A stretch of DNA of 35,846 nucleotides from DASRJG01 sp964647625 (GTDB lineage: Bacteria; Acidobacteriota; Polarisedimenticolia; Polarisedimenticolales; DASRJG01). The stretch's first letter is position 1, and each line of letters opens with the position of its first letter. A model generated the notes under the pieces. The model was not told the origin of the DNA, searched no databases, and was given only the letters and a program-made list of their open reading frames with translations. Positions 33,812 through 35,846 of this stretch are shown here, one piece after another. The stretch is from assembly GCA_964647625.1 (NCBI GenBank), contig CAZYHZ010000046.1, positions 1-35,846 of the forward strand. Reading direction: 5' to 3'. The position numbers and the translations under genes were made by a program.

Positions 33812-34576
33812 TCACTGGACGGTATAGGAGAACGTCACGCCCGCGCCGTCATCGCCGGTCGATGCGATATCCTCGCGGACGGCTGTTCCGTTGACCGTCA
33901 AGCTGCCCTTCAGCTTGACATCCGAAGGTGTCCACGGCAGGAACCCTCCGCCCTGGGCGTCGGGCTGCTTGCGTGCGCGGACGATGATCGTGTCTCCGGC
34001 GTTGACGGTGAAATCGAACGAGGGAGACATCGTCAGCACGTTCGGCGTGTCGACGGGGAAATTATTTGCGATGAGGTAGCGATCGCTTCCCACGTACACG
34101 CGTACCCCGTTCTTGAGCTGCTGGCCGTTGCTCTCCGGTTGGTCGCCCAAGGGCGCGTAGTACGAATCGAACCCGGTCATGCTGACAAACGTCGGGTGCG
34201 GGTCCCCGGGGATTCCTGACGAGCCCCAACCACCCCTGGGCGGGACGACGACAATTTCGTCGCGAGATCCCGCAGGAATGACCGTGATCGTCAGCGGGAA
34301 GTGCCAGGGCACAGGACGTTCCTGAAAGGTCGGGTTCCCGAACGGGCTGCAGGTGTGGTACGGGGACGGGTCGGGCACGCCGTCGCCGTCCTGGTCGTAC
34401 CAGACCTCGTAGCAGTCGTAGAGGGCCACGACCGACGCACTCCCGGCGAGTGCGCTAAATGTCACTGACGCCGCTCGGGTTTCGGCGCGCGTGGGTTGCG
34501 TGTCGTTCTTGCACCCCACGATCGAAAGCACGGAGAGCACAATGGTCGCGGCCATCGCTGGCCAAGAGATTCGCAT
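33812..34576 (-). CDS. Lipoprotein of unknown function
   Basis: The product is 254 aa. A hydrophobic leader ends in the lipobox LSIVGC (Cys22) followed by KNDTQ. The residue after the Cys is Lys rather than Asp, so sorting to the outer membrane is plausible. The mature part is beta-rich (SASVVALYDCYEVWYDQDG, PLTITVIPAGSRDEIVVVP, FTVNAGDTIIVRARKQ). It has a single DQDGDGVPDP loop resembling a thrombospondin type 3 calcium motif and ends GVTFSYTVQ. GGGGAGG lies about ten bases before the ATG. It is first in a leftward run with the outer-membrane protein, mrp and HEAT-like genes. The family is not recognised. Confidence 0.8.
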   Translation of the reverse strand: MRISWPAMAATIVLSVLSIVGCKNDTQPTRAETRAASVTFSALAGSASVVALYDCYEVWYDQDGDGVPDPSPYHTCSPFGNPTFQERPVPWHFPLTITVIPAGSRDEIVVVPPRGGWGSSGIPGDPHPTFVSMTGFDSYYAPLGDQPESNGQQLKNGVRVYVGSDRYLIANNFPVDTPNVLTMSPSFDFTVNAGDTIIVRARKQPDAQGGGFLPWTPSDVKLKGSLTVNGTAVREDIASTGDDGAGVTFSYTVQ

Positions 34577-34634
34577 GCTGAAGACGCCTCCCCGGGAATT
34601 CCGCAGATGGACCCCGAAAGCTACAGAAAGTGAA

Positions 34635-34648
34635 ACTTGACGTCAAGT
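34635..34648. promoter_or_regulatory. 14-bp perfect palindrome, probable operator
   Basis: ACTTGACGTCAAGT is a perfect inverted repeat about 60 bp before the lipoprotein start, in the divergent spacer with the methyltransferase gene. It overlaps GTGAAAC at 34630-34636. It contains TTGACG on both strands, a possible -35 hexamer, so a bound dimeric regulator could block RNA polymerase. The regulator is unknown. Confidence 0.5.
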
Positions 34649-34669
34649 CGCTCGCGCGCCCGACCGGCG

Positions 34670-34695
34670 CCCCTGCGGGGCGCGCCCCGCAGGGG
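34670..34695. repeat. 26-bp perfect GC-rich palindrome
   Basis: Two 13-bp arms (CCCCTGCGGGGCG and its exact complement) meet with no loop at 34682/34683. The right arm runs into G tracts (eight G, T, five G). As RNA it would form a very stable stem. As DNA it could extrude a cruciform, and the G tracts could form a quadruplex. It lies midway between two divergent promoters. Confidence 0.7.
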
Positions 34696-34744
34696 GGGGT
34701 GGGGGCTCCACGGAGGGGCGGCCGCGGCTTACTGTTACACTTCA

Positions 34745-34760
34745 GTTTCACCGGTTTCAC
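34745..34760 (+). promoter_or_regulatory. Direct repeat GTTTCAC x2 before the methyltransferase
   Basis: GTTTCAC occurs at 34745-34751 and 34754-34760, nine bases apart. Its complement GTGAAAC is at 34630-34636 on the far side of the palindromes. The pair ends 13 bp before the methyltransferase ATG and just after a TACACT (34736-34741) that could be its -10. Three copies in 130 bp suggest a binding site for a regulator. Confidence 0.4.
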
Positions 34761-34773
34761 CCACGAGGAAGAG

Positions 34774-35421
34774 ATGGCACGAGCCGAGAGCGCCGAACAG
34801 GTGGCCCACGCCGCAAGACGGGTCGAAAGGGTCTACGGCGTTCTCGCCTGGATCTACGACGGTTTCTTCGACTGGGCGCTGGGCCCCGGCCGTCGCTACG
34901 CCGTGTCCCGGCTGACGCCGCAGCCCGGCGAGCGGGTGCTCGAGGTCGGCGTCGGCACGGGGCTCTCGCTGCCTCACTATCCGGCCGGCTGCGAGGTCAC
35001 GGGGATCGATATCAGCGCTCCGATGCTCGAGCGCGCTCGGACGCGTGCGTCGGAGCTGCGCCATTCGTCCATCCGGCTGACGCGCATGGACGCTCGATCG
35101 ATCGCGTTTCCGGACGCCCACTTCGACAAGGTCCTGGCGCCGTACGTGATCTCCGTCGTGCCGGATCCGCAGCGGGTGATGGTCGAGATGGCCCGCGTGT
35201 GCCGTCTCGGCGGCACCGTGATCGTCGTCAATCACTTCCAGAGCGCATTCTCACCGATCGCTGCGGTCGAGCACGCGCTGACGCCGTTGTCGACTTGGAT
35301 CGGCTTCCGTCTCGACCTGCCCGTCGCCGCGCTCACGCAGACCCCGGGCCTGACCCTCGTCCGCAAAGAGCGGGTCAACCTCTTCGGGCTGTGGCACCTT
35401 CTGGAGTTTCGCCGATCGTAA
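34774..35421 (+). CDS. SAM-dependent methyltransferase, PmtA-like
   Basis: The product is 215 aa from ATG 34774, with GAGGAA just upstream; the longer open frame covers the GC palindrome and is not protein-like. A class I methyltransferase core is clear: RVLEVGVGTGLSLPHYP (motif I, near 55), VTGIDISAPMLERAR (motif II/post I) and DAHFDKVLAPYVISVVPDP (motif IV region). The N-terminal YGVLAWIYDGFFDWALGPGRR and the C-terminal KERVNLFGLWHLLEFRR resemble Rhodobacter-type phosphatidylethanolamine N-methyltransferase, which makes phosphatidylcholine. A UbiE-like quinone methyltransferase is the main alternative. It ends six bases from the convergent coiled-coil gene. Confidence 0.83.
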   Translation: MARAESAEQVAHAARRVERVYGVLAWIYDGFFDWALGPGRRYAVSRLTPQPGERVLEVGVGTGLSLPHYPAGCEVTGIDISAPMLERARTRASELRHSSIRLTRMDARSIAFPDAHFDKVLAPYVISVVPDPQRVMVEMARVCRLGGTVIVVNHFQSAFSPIAAVEHALTPLSTWIGFRLDLPVAALTQTPGLTLVRKERVNLFGLWHLLEFRRS

Positions 35422-35427
35422 GCCCGC

Positions 35428-35846
35428 TCAATGCTCGGGATCGGGATGCGGCCCGCGGGACGGCCACGGGGCCCCGGGCGCGGGCTCGCGGATCTCGTGC
35501 TCGGCGGTGAGTCGATCGACCCGGCGCATCTGATCCATCACGCTCGAGAACTGACGGTCGATCGTCTCGCTCGTGACGGTGTTGCGCGTGAGCATCTCGA
35601 GGCCGCGGACCTTCTCTCTCAGCGCGGCGACCTCGAGGCGCCGCCCCTCGAGCTCGAGCTCGGCTTCGCGGAGACGCTTCCTCAGGTCGCCGGCCTCGCG
35701 CGCGAGCCGGACCTTGACGCGCGAGTTCTCGGCCTGCGCGTCCTCGACCTGGCGCTTGCGCGTCTCGAGCTCGGCCTGCAGATCGAGCACCCGCAATCCT
35801 CCCGCCCGGACCATGCCGTACTGGACGAGGAGCTGCTCGTGCTTCA
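35428..35846 (-). CDS. Coiled-coil protein, N-terminus beyond the window
   Basis: The frame is open across the right edge (upstream of an internal ATG at 35814 it reads KHEQLLVQYG), so the gene is probably truncated. About 75 residues are heptad-patterned and highly charged (LETRKRQVEDAQAENSRVK, LREAELELEGRRLEVAAL), predicting a long coiled coil. A helical piece (ETIDRQFSSVMDQMRRVD) and a Pro-rich tail ending PHPDPEH follow. No enzymatic motif is visible. It is convergent with the methyltransferase gene. It may be a structural, scaffold or tethering protein; the family is not recognised. Confidence 0.7.
   Translation of the reverse strand, partial: KHEQLLVQYGMVRAGGLRVLDLQAELETRKRQVEDAQAENSRVKVRLAREAGDLRKRLREAELELEGRRLEVAALREKVRGLEMLTRNTVTSETIDRQFSSVMDQMRRVDRLTAEHEIREPAPGAPWPSRGPHPDPEH

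Noticed and set aside
34670..34695. 26-bp palindrome as an intrinsic terminator
   Set aside because: It lies between divergent promoters, not after a gene, and is followed by G tracts rather than a T run.
34630..34773. N-terminal extension of the methyltransferase from ATG 34630
   Set aside because: It would translate the GC palindrome and G tracts into low-complexity residues; ATG 34774 has a good ribosome site and matches the family start.

Overview
The window is about 36 kb of GC-rich chromosomal DNA. It carries roughly 27 protein genes and has no visible RNA genes, insertion sequences, phage genes or CRISPR array. Signal peptides, a lipoprotein, an outer-membrane beta-barrel and a T2SS-type pseudopilin indicate a diderm (Gram-negative) cell. 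Multidomain secreted proteins (kelch, MopE-type metal-binding motif, thrombospondin type 3 repeats, 51-residue Cys-rich repeats), frequent GTG/TTG starts and 4-bp gene overlaps resemble Acidobacteriota such as Thermoanaerobaculia. That assignment is inference from gene style; no marker gene is present.

Left region (1-14,100), surface and secretome. A truncated Cys-rich repeat protein is followed by a small secreted protein, a DUF1003 membrane protein, a pseudopilin and an orphan FAD-dependent halogenase-like enzyme. Next come a 14-blade kelch protein and two adjacent, nearly identical 1,056-1,058 aa secreted paralogues, each with the same promoter-like block upstream. The kelch protein, both paralogues and a later thrombospondin-repeat protein share a C-terminal module of about 100 residues, and all end in Cys-Pro.

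Middle region (14,150-20,540). A tightly coupled cassette encodes an AMP-forming ligase, a stand-alone acyl carrier protein and a double GNAT-type acyltransferase, followed by a membrane-anchored transglutaminase-like protein. It looks like a minimal carrier-protein acyl or aminoacyl transfer module of unknown product. A calcium-binding repeat protein and a second transglutaminase-like protein fused to TPRs follow.

Right-centre region (20,530-30,450), core metabolism. It holds ATP-dependent PEP carboxykinase, RNase D, a HAD phosphatase and a small four-Cys protein. A six-gene lysine/diaminopimelate operon (asd-lysC-dapB-dapA-dapD-dapC) follows, in which every junction is a 4-bp stop/start overlap. 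These enzymes run from aspartyl phosphate to N-succinyl-diaminopimelate; dapE is not in the window.

Right end (30,460-35,846). A leftward run encodes a lipoprotein, an outer-membrane protein, the Mrp/ApbC Fe-S carrier ATPase and a secreted HEAT-like protein. A 197-bp control region with two perfect palindromes separates it from a PmtA-like methyltransferase. A partial coiled-coil protein runs off the end. No gene-free stretch exceeds 300 bp.
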